Source: Marsupella aquatica
Taxonomy: Eukaryota; Marchantiophyta
Direction of reading: 5' to 3'
NCBI GenBank assembly: GCA_973895155.1
Contig: OZ316897.1
Span: forward strand, 5,456,001 to 5,520,000
Length of the DNA stretch: 64,000 nucleotides
Shown piece after piece: positions 1-10,998 of this stretch; positions within the stretch are counted from its first letter, which is position 1, and every line of letters starts with the position of its first letter. The translations under genes were made by a program, and so were the position numbers. The notes under the pieces are model-generated. The model worked only from the letters and a program-made list of their open reading frames with translations. It was not told the origin of the DNA and did not search any database.

Positions 1-54
1 CTCCGCTCCAAGCTGTCACCTTAGAGTAGATTCTCACACAAACACCCAAGAACC

Positions 55-329
55 CAAAGTACTTTTCTCTTCTAGCTTAAGTCTCCTTAAGACCCTCAAA
101 GTAGTGTTACCCCTCAACCTTGCCCCTTGGCCTTGGTTTGGGTCCACACATCCCCTTTGAGCTCTAGAGAAGGCGCCTCTTGTTCTTACTTTTTGTTAAC
201 ACCACACACAAAGCAAAGTACTTTCCACCCTCAAGCTATAATCCTCTCTAAGTCTCAAAGTAGTGCTATACCTTAACCTTGCCTCCTTGGCCTTGGTTTT
301 GTACTAGCACATCCCCTTTGAGCTTAGAC
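55..329. repeat. Tandem duplication of a ~115-bp segment
   Basis: The stretch 55-172 (starting CAAAGTACTTTTC and ending with ATCCCCTTTGAGCT) recurs with many substitutions at 215-329. Both halves contain the words CTCAAAGTAGTG, CCTTGGCCTTGG and ATCCCCTTTGAGCT at matching positions, a period of about 159 bp. It is an internal duplication in non-coding LTR-like DNA. Confidence 0.6.
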
Positions 330-1479
330 CAAGATTACATCATAGCATGGACTCTTTTCTTGCTCTCATATGCTTCAAATGCACTCACACTTAATGGTCA
401 CAATGAAGATTGGCAAGTCTCCTTTTATTGCATCACCTTTACAACAAAAGTTCACTACACATTCTCCACACTAAGCATGGACCACCTCTCCCTTCTCAAG
501 CTTAGCCCTACCTTAGCAAGGTAGAGATTCCACTTAATAGATGAGACTCCCGGTCCCTAACAAAGGAAAACTTTCTCCTTATATACTATTCTCCTTCCAC
601 ACCACACCAAGCTTGACCTGGGGTCCAACTACTCCTCCCTCAAGTTCTCCTAACACACATAGCCCACTCTACGACCTGCTGTTTGACTCCTTCCAAGCCC
701 TGGAATATGCCACACATGAGTGGCATGCTTTGACCTCCAAACCTGCTGTCAATTATGTCCTCCTCACCAGCTTTCCAACCCACTTGAAAGCTTGCAAAAA
801 GAGTGAGTGAGTCTCAAGTTATGTCATGTCAAAGTTGGCTCCTTATTTACTAGTCCTTACTTACTACCCCGACCTATCAACTTACTTTCCTTACCCTAAT
901 GGCCTTGCACCTTTACCCTGAGGTACTCTCTTCTCCATGTATCCTAACTTGGGTGACACGGGTGCAAGAAGTGTCGGCCTAAAAACCTGGTCTTACTTCC
1001 CCCATGCCGACTCCCGTTTGCAAGCTATGGGGACCCCCTCGTGGCCTCCGCTAAAAATATATTTGAGTGATTATTTTTCTGGGTTTCCACCTTCACCAAG
1101 GGGTGCCTTACCTTCCCCTAACTCAGCACAAAAAAATTGGGCCCCAACGGATACCCCCAGCCAAAGTTATGCCCATTCTCCCAAGGCCTGTTTTTGGTAT
1201 AAAGCGGGTGTAAGCGGCGACCCGATTACACTTGAACCTTACACGCCCCTTATGGGGATTCCACGTGTCATGAGGGGAGAGTACTCTCATTATACTCACG
1301 TTCTTATGAAGAACATTGATAATGACACCAATTTTTTGCAGCATTTTCCTCTCTCTTGAATTCAATCTGAAACGGCAACATTCTCTATTGGATCGAATGA
1401 CAGCAGGTCAATTGATAGCTCAGCCAGGTCTACAGCACCCTTCTCAGTCCACCTCCATAGCCATCCAGCCTTGCAAGTG

Positions 1480-1960
1480 ATTCAAAATTGCAGCAGAATT
1501 TTGCAGCAACCATAGCCCACCAATTCGCAGCTTGCAGCACAACAGCACAGCAGCAGATTCGAAGCATAGCAGCTGATTCGAAGCACAGCAGCAGCAGCCA
1601 TAGCTTGATTCCTTCTCAACAACTAGCTCTATTCCAATCACTTAGCCAGGCAGGTCTCTCTTCTCAATTTTGTAGCTGCCCACCTCTGCAATTTCGCAGC
1701 TAGTAGCAACATCCATCAATTCAGCAGCATCAAGACAGCAGCCAGCCAATTCTCGTGAGCATCTCATGCCTGATTAATAGCAGCACCTCTAATCTATTGT
1801 GCCGCTGCCATAGCAGCAAGCAACCTTCCCAATTCAAAGCCAGCCTCCCTATTCCAATCAGCAGCCATAGCTCACAATTCAATTTCACAGTAGCAGTTGG
1901 GTCAAGTCCTTCTCAGCAGCAGCTAGCTTAATTCAATCCCGCACCTGCCTATTCAGATCA
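1480..1960. repeat. CAG/GCAGCA-rich low-complexity tract
   Basis: The + strand is dense in CAGCAG and CATAGC words. Short ORFs here only reflect the composition (Gln/Ser/Ala runs). A compositionally similar tract is at 51280-51960 in another insertion, which suggests related LTR families. Confidence 0.5.
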
Positions 1961-2843
1961 AGAGTAGCCTATTTTGATGAGCACCAGCCCTTCAATTAGC
2001 CCACCTTGTGCCTTCCTGCCCATGTCGTGTTTGCCTGACCTCGTGCTAGTCTAGTCACAGCCGCGTCGACGCGTTTGACACTTAGAAAAATTTCGTTTTC
2101 CTCTCAGGAGAAACAGTTATACTGGCCCTTCTTGAAGGCCATGCCATAATTCACTCAAATGTCCAAACGTACTTCTGAGCACATTTCTGTAATCCTTGGA
2201 CATAGGACTCACTCCTAAATTTATCAAACTCTCTAAACACTACATAACGACTTTTCTAAAAATACATAAGTTTGACCATATCTATTAAAGCGCATTACTA
2301 TTCCCAATCTTTGAGGTGTTCCCAAAAAGTAACAAAAGGTGACAAATTATTTTTGAGACAATCCAGGGATATTATGGTCTATAATAAACTCAATTCTAAC
2401 CTCGAATCCACAAAATTTACCCCTTGGCTATTTTCTCCGGGGCCCGCTAGTTGGTTATTTTAATTTCTGTCAAAATACTCACAACTCCTAGGTTGAGACC
2501 CCACTTGACTTCATACTTTTTCAGGGTTCCCTAGGGACCTCCCAGCACCTATGGGAGAAATATCAGCCAAAAATAAGATGTCAGGTGTCAGGGCATTTTC
2601 CGGTCCCGACTTAGTCGCCTATCCTAACTAAGGGTGGAACATTTGCTGCCTACCAAAATCACATTACTTATCCCTTTACATTTGCTTAGAACAACACATT
2701 TTATCCCTTCCATGATTTCCTACTAGCCTTCCCTAGTGACTTAGGGTTGCAAACCCTAAGTACTTTGCTAACACTACAACAACTTTCTTACTATTCCTTG
2801 TACAAACAAACAAAAAAATTGACAAGTTCCTTACATACCCTAT

Positions 2844-4654
2844 ATTGAGCCGGTCCACACCATCTTTGATCATCACCCACTTTTGAAATGCACCAAGGTA
2901 AGCCCACAAAACCTCAGGAGATCGCAACTCCATCCACATATAGAAACGTCCGGTAAACGTATCGTTTGGCTCGTTTCCAGTTCCGCTCAGTGTAGTCCTC
3001 CTTGTCTGCATACTTTGATGGCCATATTAAGTTGAAAAATTTAGCCTTGACAAGGTCTCCAAATGATTTGAATTCTTCAATAATGGACTTCATGAGAAAA
3101 TCCAGGGACTCACAACCAGACTTGACTAGACGATCATCTGGCATGCAATCCAAAACCTGCTCAAGCAAGGTGAGGATCAATCCAGTAGCAACTTTCTCCA
3201 TTGAATTCCAGATATGCCAGGTATGGCACCATTGTTTTACTGGATCGTCGTTCACACTAGCCGGATGAAAGAACTGTTTCCGAATCTCTGGAGTACAATG
3301 GGCGACGAGAAGTGTACACCTTAACTTTGGATCCAAATAAGTCACTGCAATAAACAGGCAAGCGCGATCCATAGTGCAAACAACTGTATCGGGTTTCTTT
3401 TCTCTTTTGTTCTTCTCTGTCACGGGAAACATTTCCGCACATGTGGCCAAGTAGTGATCTTTGTTAAGTCTTTGATAGCCCAATCTTTTGTCGCTTCCTT
3501 CATCATAGCTTCATGCCTCTTCTGCGTCTCCTCTTTGAACCAAGGAGTCCCCTAGGCTGCTGCAAAATCCATGTCCACTTTGAACTGGTTTGTTTAATCT
3601 TGTTCTCACACAAAATGTAGATGAGCGCGTCTTGTGGCATCTTGTGTGTATACCAAGAACCCTTGCGAGTCTTCTTTCAAATGGCTTCAAACTTTGCATA
3701 AGTCGTAGCATCAATGAGGGGTTTGTAGGGCTCTAGGTCGCGGGATAAAAGACGAGAGATTCTGTCAGCATCAAGAATCCAAGACGGCTCGGCCATAGCT
3801 TGTCCCAACCTATGTCAAAACTTAAATGGAAATTAGCAGCGCCGGGCGCTAGTAAAACACCAAAGATAATATCACATCAAAAGTCCATCTTGAACTAGTA
3901 CATCATATTAAATGAGGTTGTCCAGAGGAATGACTTATTGGTTGACAGCATGCATGGCAGCCTTGAGCTCCATGAGGGAACCTTTATCTCCATTGAAAAC
4001 AATGCAAGTCACACGAGGGTGGTACTTAATGTTGTCCGGATGCTCTGTTGTCACAATTGACCATGAATACAAACGATGATTTCCATCAAAGACACAAAAT
4101 ATCTTGTCCTTCAAAACTCTGAAATCAGGATCAGCGTCACACTCTTCCTTAAACTTGTCATTCACGGCAACCCAGATTGGGTCCCAAGAGGCTCTAATCT
4201 CATTAGTGCAAATCTGTGGAACCCCATCCGCATTCGTTGGCTGTACGTAAAATGGCATGCCCATGTGCAAATTGTATCCAAAAATCCGGAATGACTCCTT
4301 CAATTTGTCAATGGAGGCGCTCTACTTCTGCAACGTCCGCACCACTTCCATATGAATCAATCAACACAGAGGAATTTGTGGAGGCTCCTTCTCCAATCCT
4401 CTAAAATCTTTGCCAAAGGACAAGACATGCTTGGATATGTAATCGTCCATTGAAAGTCCAACAACACCGAAATCAACCCGTGCAACTTTCTGAGTCGTGT
4501 CCATTCTTCCCCTTCTTGATCGCGCGGTTGGAAGAGTTGAGCCAATGTCTGAATGTGAATGAGATGCAGCAGACTGAGTCACGCAATGGGTGTACACAAA
4601 ACCTGAAAAAGAGGATTGTGAGGACTCAGAATGACCAGCATGACTATCTCCCAT
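2844..4654 (-). pseudogene. Element 1 ParB-like/methylase-like gene, exons 1-3 (decayed)
   Basis: This is homologous along its length to the gene at 10999-14929. Exon 1 (about 4654-3939) starts MGDSHAGHSESS and keeps the ParB/Srx-like core DGNHRLYSW. It has two in-frame stops: TGA at 4361-4363, where the paralogue has Arg, and TAG at 4322-4324. The exon 1 donor is ATAAGT instead of GTAAGT. Exon 2 (about 3830-3450) has a frameshift and a TAG inside the region matching DLAAAASQG of the paralogue. Exon 3 (3440 down to about 2844) keeps REKKPDTVVCTMDRACLF and NDDPVKQWCHTWH, then is cut by the LTR-like insertion. The methylase half is absent. It cannot encode the full protein. Confidence 0.85.
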
Positions 4655-5023
4655 CCTCGTATTACCCCACTGAGAGATGGCAATGGCGTTGAGCAGAACG
4701 TCGGACAATATCGTACAACTCTGCCAGAGCCCCTGAGCCAGTACAAAGTAACAGACTCAGGAACAGAATGTCACGTTCGAACAGGCTGCTCCTAGAGAAT
4801 CACGTATCTCCCACGAGCGCCAAGTCCCCATAGAAGGTTAAGAGATGGAGTCTCTAGCACATTAGAGTGCTGCTCAATGGTAACACCAACAGATCCGAAC
4901 ACTTGGAAGATTACCATTGGACCAGCAACCATCTTATGTGACCAGCAAACTCAATGTTATGCGTGACCAGCAATCCTCAATGTTACCGTTAAAATATGAC
5001 CGTTGATCGTTTGGCCTTATTGA

Positions 5024-5212
5024 TAGCGCCAAGCGCTAGCAAAAATAACTCAATATTACCCAATTTAAACTACTAATTTCAGTAGCGCTGAGCGCTAACA
5101 AATCGTCCACATATGTGTTTTTACACAATTCCAATGGAATTCCAACATTGATGGACAAAATGGACCTTTTTTGACCGATTAATCCATAAGTGTTTATTAG
5201 CGCTCGGCGCTA
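5024..5212. repeat. Element 1 palindromes, left half
   Basis: Decayed copies of the 15-bp family palindrome lie at 5024-5038 (TAGCGCCAAGCGCTA), 5083-5097 (TAGCGCTGAGCGCTA) and 5198-5212 (TAGCGCTCGGCGCTA). A fourth was split by an insertion at 5336-5341/6609-6621. Every difference from TAGCGCCNGGCGCTA is C to T or G to A. They lie just upstream of the ParB-type gene, matching the divergent promoter of element 2. Confidence 0.9.
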
Positions 5213-5341
5213 TCATAAATCACATCCGATTCGATGCTACTCATCACGAGAGCGTAATACAAACTCATCCATATCCACAAATATTTTTCAGAATTCCATT
5301 GGTATCAGAACTATAATTTTGAGCATTCCAATGATAGCGCT

Positions 5342-6608
5342 ATCCTAGGAATAGTGAGCTCTCAAGAACTTGAGAGCCTTATCCCCTCCCGGCCATTTCT
5401 CAAGTTCCTTAGGTTTCCCTGTGCCTCTTGCGGTTTTCTCTAGATAAACTGGGTGAGAAGGGCGTACCCTTTTTTGCAAGGACTCCTAAGCACTTTTGGT
5501 ACCAAGAGATATGTGTGATCTACTCCAGATAATGGCAATAACACCAGAGTAGTCAGGGCGAGGCCCACACTCCACAAATCTCTCCTCCAAGTGATAATCT
5601 TCTCTACTTGCTTCTATCAACTATCGGCTATGATCTCTCTTCTATTACACTATTATGAACACACTCACATCCCCATCTGTGCATCTATATAGTATTAATG
5701 GATCCGACGATGCGATAATTGTAGTGTATCCTTCTTCCCCAAACTTCTGTGTAAGAACCTGCCTGATATCTACCTTCCTCTTTACTATCAACTTAATGCT
5801 TACCGTAGAACGCAAATTCAGAATCTGCAGACTCTCATTCAAATCAATATTGATATTCATACTTCCTATTATGCTTACTAACTAAGAGAGGTTCAGCGGC
5901 AGAGCCGTGCCTACTTGATCACAGGTTTGTGGACATTATATCTATGGTATTGGCGGCATAGCCAACCTTGCCAGATTCAAAGCTCCATCTTCAAGGTACT
6001 CGAGTGGTGGCAGTGCCTTCCATGACCAAGAATCAAGAAACTTAGAACCCTTCCACCATAGAAACCGACGGCATAGTCATTCTGTTAGTCCTAGAACCAA
6101 TGTTCAAGCATTCCTCCAATGCAAATGCACACAATATGCACTCTATGCACTCTCTATCCTCACACTCATACACTTGAAATGCTGGAAAATTGACTCCTCT
6201 GGGAGGGCGAGCCTCCCTCTTATTTATAGTTGGAGCCAAGCCACGCTGGTCCCTTTACAAGAGTATCCTAGAAGATACTAAAATTTACTAGAACTTATTA
6301 GAAGTTACTAGATTTTACTTTTTTACCACTGTAAATTCTAGAAGTTACTGGAATTTATCTTTTTACTATGGTAAATACTAGAAATTACTATTTACTATGG
6401 TAGATTCTAGAAGTTACTGGAATTTACCTTTTTACTATGGTAAATTCTAGAAGTTGCTATTTACTATGATAAAAATCTTTGAAAATTATCAAGACTTATA
6501 ATTTTACTTGGTAAAACCCAAAATCTACTTTTTACCATAAATACCTCTACTTTTATATTTTCACACAAAACCAAGCTATTCTCCACATGATCTAATTTCC
6601 TTACGACG
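5342..6608. mobile_element. 1.27-kb unclassified insertion with GCGCT duplication
   Basis: GCGCT at 5337-5341 is repeated at 6609-6613. Removing the insert and one GCGCT rebuilds a family palindrome (TAGCGCTGAGCGCTA) identical to the one at 5083-5097. The ends (ATCCTAGG and CTTACGACG) are not TG/CA, so it is not an obvious LTR. Its right third (6250-6475) is AT-rich with repeated TTTTTACTATGGTAAAT and TTCTAGAAGTTACTGGAAT words. I see no protein domain in its short ORFs. Confidence 0.6.
6250..6475. repeat. Degenerate AT-rich tandem repeat
   Basis: Three to four imperfect copies of a unit built from TTTTTACTATGGTAAAT, CTAGAAGTTACT and GGAATTTA words follow one another inside the 1.27-kb insertion. 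It is non-coding and could form hairpins, because CTAGAA and TTCTAG words alternate. Confidence 0.55.
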
Positions 6609-6914
6609 GCGCTGAGCGCTAATATGGAACATGTCACGGGTAAGACCCTCCACCAGAAACTACAAGCATTTTGAAGACTTTCAAATGACATTTGGTGCAA
6701 AGATTGACTCATATCCATAAGACTGAGCATTGAAAAACACAAACTGACTCATGCAAAATGGGTCAAGGGGATTCTAAGAGTTTTGAACTGCATTTACAGG
6801 CATCGGATTTACTTCACCAAGTCTAGAAACATCAAGTGTACACTTCAGGATTTAAAAAAAAACTGAGGAGTAACCTCCCACTAGATTCCGAGACTACCAT
6901 GCTGGCAAAAGATT

Positions 6915-8063
6915 CATGGGGAATTTTCTTTGTTTTATAAATAACACCACAAAAACCCCACGGCAGGGGGGAAGCCAATAGCACAGGCAACCACAACAAG
7001 CCACGGGGGAGCCCCCCAAAAGGCCAATACAACACCCAATGCCTAGAACCCACAAATAACATCAAGAGCACATCCAAGAGCCCAACAAGGGCAATCTAAC
7101 ACCAGAATCAATCAAGTCAGGGGAATCCACCCCACCCGACCAAAAAACATCTACCACATCACCCCCACCGCCGCCAGAGGCCACCCACCATCAAACTAGC
7201 CATTTCCTACCAGAAAAGTACCTCAGCCTTTTAAGAGCCCTCACAAGCAGCATATCTGCAAAGAGAGCCTAAAGCCCCAGTCCAGGGCGCATCACACCTA
7301 TAGCTGTCTACCAAGCACATCAACCTAAGGTGAAAGAAGAAAAGTTTCCAGCACTGCTAATCAATGTCCTATGTCTTTCAATCTCAATAACTTCTTTAGC
7401 CCTTAAAAGCCTAGTGTGCTTCCGCCCCAAGGGAGCGCCCATGCTCGCACCTACTAGAAGAGAAGAAACCTCAGAAAGGACCATCCTCATGTCAAAGGAC
7501 CTGCGGTCTAGTGCATTGAAAACCTGTTTGTTTCGTCCCAGCCACATCGACCACATAGCTTGATATAGCACAAACATCCTAACAGTCTGTATGACTCCCT
7601 TGCCCATAGCGCACTCCAAACGCTCCAGCAGGCTTTGATTAGTCCTGAATAGAGAGCCTAAACAGCATTCGCAACACATCTTCCAACACTCAACAGCATG
7701 TGGACAATTCACAAAGAGATGCAGTATGCTTTCCAACACCCCAAGGCAGAGCTTGCAAGCTCCCGTACAGGCCCCAATCAATAGAGCCCTAGCCCCGGTA
7801 AAGAGTCCCCCCGCAATAATCCGCCAGAGAAAGGTCTTAGCCCTGGTGGGGAGGTCCAAGATCCAAAGATCCCTCCAGCACTTGTTCCACTCCATTTCTG
7901 TTCTATCCGTGTGCCAGATCCTATTCCACCTTAAGTAATCAGTACCATGTGGTCTCAGCATCTGGTATACCCGGTGATCGGGGATCTTAAATGCATGCAG
8001 AGGGCCCTCCTGATCCATCCATCTCCAACAACGTGCCCCTGGCTCAAGCTGAAGGGAGCAGCA
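6915..8063 (-). pseudogene. LINE A C-terminal region with RVT zinc-binding domain
   Basis: The open frame 8018-7320 extends upstream to the gypsy junction. It contains WILDLPTRAKTFLWRI, a spaced Cys/His pattern (CKLCLG...ILHLFVNCPHAVECWKMC) and the Trp-rich MWSMWLGRNKQVFN tail. This is the pattern of the zf-RVT domain that ends plant LINE ORF2 proteins. Stretch 6915-7319 is the presumed 3' UTR and holds nothing else that I recognise. It is separated from its RT by the gypsy insertion at 8068. Confidence 0.8.
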
Positions 8064-8067
8064 ACGT
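8064..8067. repeat. Target duplication of the gypsy element, left (ACGT)
   Basis: ACGT directly precedes the TGTCG start of the 5' LTR and recurs at 31985-31988 after the CGACA end of the 3' LTR. The flanks beyond it join into one LINE reading frame. Confidence 0.75.
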
Positions 8068-8823
8068 TGTCGTGCCGAAAGATTTTGGCTTAGGAATGGC
8101 TTTTATAGGGGATGATGGGCAAGGCCTCCCGGTTGGGTTGCGTGCATGCTGACTCAGAGGGGCTGCTTGGTTGGATGGATTGAGGTTTGGTGATTGGGTG
8201 ACTCGTCATCACCAGGCTTGGAGTTTGGATGAGCCTCGCTGCTGGCAGCTGGCTCAGGCTGGATGGTTGGGTTTCCGATGCTACTTAAGACTTGAGCCTT
8301 GGCTCATTGAGGTTGGCGGTTGTCTATTGAGATCTGTTGAGTTGCGTTTTGTGAGTTCCGCTCCGTTCTGTGGAACTCGACTATTGTGCGGCGGTTTTGG
8401 AGTTTTGAGTGAGTTTTCGATCCAGGCGGAGAGTTTTCGATCCAGGCGGGGAATTTCTCAAGTCTGGAGTCTCGTTGATCCAGGCGGGGATTTCTCAAGT
8501 TTGGAGTCTTGTCAATCCAGGCAAGGATTTCTCGAGTTTGGAGCCTCGCTGGTCCAGGCCCGAGTTCCGTGCGAGCTGTTTTAGACTAGTGAAGTAGCTA
8601 GTCGAGTTTTTGGTTTTGTGAGCTAAGGAGGATAGTTTTTCTGTCAGATTTTGAGTAGTTAGTCACTCGAGGAGTTCTACCCGACAAGTTAGAGGTAGCG
8701 GCCCACCGTAGGGCCAGCTACCAGACTCTTGCGGGCAAGCTTACTTGAGGGCACCTATTGTAACCTTTGTGAGAAAAGTAAAAAAATATAAAGGAGTGAG
8801 AGTTCGCTCTGAAAAGTGCTTGT
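8068..8823 (+). repeat. 5' LTR of the gypsy element, first part
   Basis: This matches the 3' LTR at 31136 onward almost base for base from TGTCGTGC through repeated GATCCAGGCGG words to the AGAGTTC...GAAAAG region. The 3' LTR has about 25 extra bases near 31280 (a local duplication of a GTTTGG...GTCACCAGG stretch). The LTR is interrupted at 8823 by element 2 and resumes at 20511. Confidence 0.9.
8816..8823. repeat. 8-bp target duplication of element 2, left (GTGCTTGT)
   Basis: GTGCTTGT here is repeated at 20503-20510. The LTR sequence broken at this point continues exactly after the right copy (CACCTATCCCGATCG), as in the uninterrupted 3' LTR at 31915. Confidence 0.92.
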
Positions 8824-8907
8824 GAGGTTTTTCCCTATGACAGGAAACAGAAAATAGTAACAATCATAACAGGAAAAAGAGAGGAACAAAACAGGAGATT
8901 TGGTACT
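8824..8907 (+). repeat. Left terminal inverted repeat of element 2
   Basis: It pairs with the complement of 20419-20502. Matching blocks are TGACAGGAAACAG, ATCATAA, AGGAAAAA and GAACAAAACAGGAGA, followed by TTGGTA. The outermost ~14 bases are poorly matched. The same block (GACAGGAAACA) opens element 3 at 45948, at the same distance from its end. Confidence 0.88.
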
Positions 8908-10608
8908 AGCATACACAAAAGATGACATAATTTTGGACAAAAAAGGAGGCCAATTTCAATAGGAACTCCAATATGTTTAGAGTTCTCTATAGCAATTATG
9001 GAAAGAAAAGTTTTACTAGCGCCGAGCGCTAACCAAGAGTTTGTTGCCGTTCAAAACAACATTAATAAAATGTCCATTCAACGTATCGTCGAATGATCAG
9101 AATTCCTATTAACCATGCAGATTCTCCCTTCCTAAGATGAACTGGAGTTCTCCGACATTCACAATTGGCTGGCTCGGTAAGACCGAATACATCGGATCAA
9201 GCTTAAAGATCATTTTGTCACAGGGCTTTCCATCTGACAGAGACCCAATTCCAGTAACATGAAACAACCAATTTAAACAATAAAATAGCCACGCATAGTA
9301 TTCGCAGCATATTTGGAGGACACTAGAAAAAAGAGAGATGAAAGAAACAATTGTATAGAGGTGGGTTTATATAATTGTGGAGGAGAATAGAACATATAAT
9401 AGTAGCGCCAGGCGCTAGCGACACGCGCTACTTGAAAAAGAAATTACATTGATATCCAGAAGATAATAAAAGTCCATAACCTTTGAGAAAAAGAAATAAC
9501 CCTAATAACATACTCAAAAAACCTAATGCGATAACAAAACGGAAGGAGCAATAAAGCTAACTCGGCCGAACCGGAGCCCCCATTCAAAAAGATGACATGA
9601 ATCAAACTCATGAACGACTCCAACGATGAGATGAAAGCTAGCGCCAGGCGCTAGCGTCGAGAAGAAATCCACACTCTCTAGGAAGTAGAAGACAAGCAGT
9701 CGTCGTCCAACCCAACTTTGAACCTACCTCATCCTGTCGAAACCCATCCTCTCGATCCAGAAAAAAACAAGGTCCGGGATAGCGACTCCGACTTCGGTCG
9801 TTCGGGATGTTCGAATCGGAAAAGCTCACACGTCCGGTGTCTGCTTGGATGTCTCTGAAAAAAGCTGTCCTTTCCACCCGATACACATTCGAAGGATCAG
9901 GGTCGTGAACAGAGAACCTCTCTTGGAAAGGAAGTGGAGGCGAAGGATCACGCGATGGAAGGTGTCCAGTTCTGTGGCTAATACCCTCATCCGCGGCCAG
10001 CCACAACCTATTCCTCTCGGTCGACGTCTCCGGGCACTATGTACAAGATGGAGTCAAATCTAAACCCGGATCTCTAATCGACCTCCAAACCATCGCCTTT
10101 GGCGGATTGCAGCTCTCCAATTTCGCTATTTGCTTTCCCTTATCCATTCAGTCGATGAAAACAACGGATGCAAAACTCAGGGAGAAGAGAAGAGGTGAGT
10201 CCGGGCAGACCAGAAATGAAACAAAGGGAAGAGGTGAGTCTGGGCAGTGCACAAACGAAACGAAGCAAAGAGATGAGTTGGCGCGTCACAGAAATGAAAG
10301 GGAGAAATCCGTTTAGGGTTGAACAAACTCGAAGTTGACCAATCCCGAAGTTCAACAAACACTACACTTTGAGAGAGTCCAAACGATCATATCCACCACA
10401 AACCAAAATATGTACAGACTGAAGGTATAATTATTCACCGTATAACTGTACGAGTACATGCATTTCTGATATCTGCACAAATATGCACTCAGGAAAGAGA
10501 CTCCCGGTGCGTCTAACTCATTTAAAGTCTCAGATCCGAACACCCTGTTTAATAGCGCCGGGCGCTAGTACAAGGTTCCAAAGAAAACCTTAGAAATTCC
10601 CAGTCAAC
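8908..10608. other. Left subterminal non-coding region of element 2
   Basis: Roughly 1.7 kb with no supportable gene. It contains four family palindromes and short antisense ORFs without recognisable domains or conservation in element 3 (46016-48262), which is similarly non-coding. A variant half-palindrome pair is at about 9418-9432. Confidence 0.6.
9017..10567. repeat. Palindromes, left flank of element 2
   Basis: Copies lie at 9017-9031 (TAGCGCCGAGCGCTA), 9403-9417, 9639-9653 (both TAGCGCCAGGCGCTA) and 10553-10567 (TAGCGCCGGGCGCTA). The arms TAGCGCC and GGCGCTA are exact reverse complements around one central base. All four centres are purines on the + strand. Confidence 0.95.
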
Positions 10609-10909
10609 CTATTCCAAGTCAGAAGACAGGGACTCGCTACTGGCAGACGTATCCGTAGACTCAGCTTCGTCATCTATAAATTCGCTTCTAGGTCCATTGT
10701 TGAGTAAAGGCTGATGGATGAATTTCCTATCTGAACCTCTTCTTAACCTTAAGCCCTTACTCTCCCAAGTAAGGGTTCTCCTCTGTTCTTCTTTTCGGGC
10801 AGCATATTCTGCATACGATGGCAACACAAAAGGCTTCTGAGGAGAAACGAGAACTTTTCTCGAGGATTTCCTCCGAAGATTAAAACGTTCTTGAAGATTC
10901 CACTCCGAT
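10609..10909 (-). CDS. Conserved downstream ORF (possible alternative last exon) of the ParB/methylase-like gene
   Basis: From a good acceptor (TTCCAG at 10910) the frame reads SEWNLQERFNLRRKS, then KPFVLPSYAEYAARK, GLRLRRGSDRKFI and an acidic Ser-rich tail ending SSDLE. The same reading frame, acceptor position and motifs (KPFVLPSYAE, GLRLRRGSDRKFI) are kept in element 3 at 48263-48557, so it is coding. Yet the preceding exon ends in a stop in both copies (DSSE then TAA). It may join through another donor, such as GTAAGC just after that stop, be an alternative end, or be a separate small gene. The basic Arg/Lys-rich first half suggests nucleic-acid contact. Function unknown. Confidence 0.6.
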
Positions 10910-10998
10910 CTGGAAGAGGAACGGAACCATATTAGAATTGAAAATGAAAATGGCATAGTAACAGAATCGATAATGTAAAGTGAAGTAGCTTACGGGCA

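Larger units (their letters stand above)
1..2835. mobile_element. Right part of an unclassified LTR-like insertion in element 1
   Basis: Homology of element 1 exon 3 with its paralogue in element 2 stops abruptly near 2840, and the DNA to the left is unrelated to either copy. The junction reads TTACA then TACCC, compatible with an LTR ending in CA, but the other end lies outside the window, so the class is unproven. The segment has no convincing ORF. It holds a duplicated block (55-329), pyrimidine-rich stretches and a CAG-rich tract, a composition like that of the 3.1-kb solo-LTR-like insertion at 49569-52704. Confidence 0.35.
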
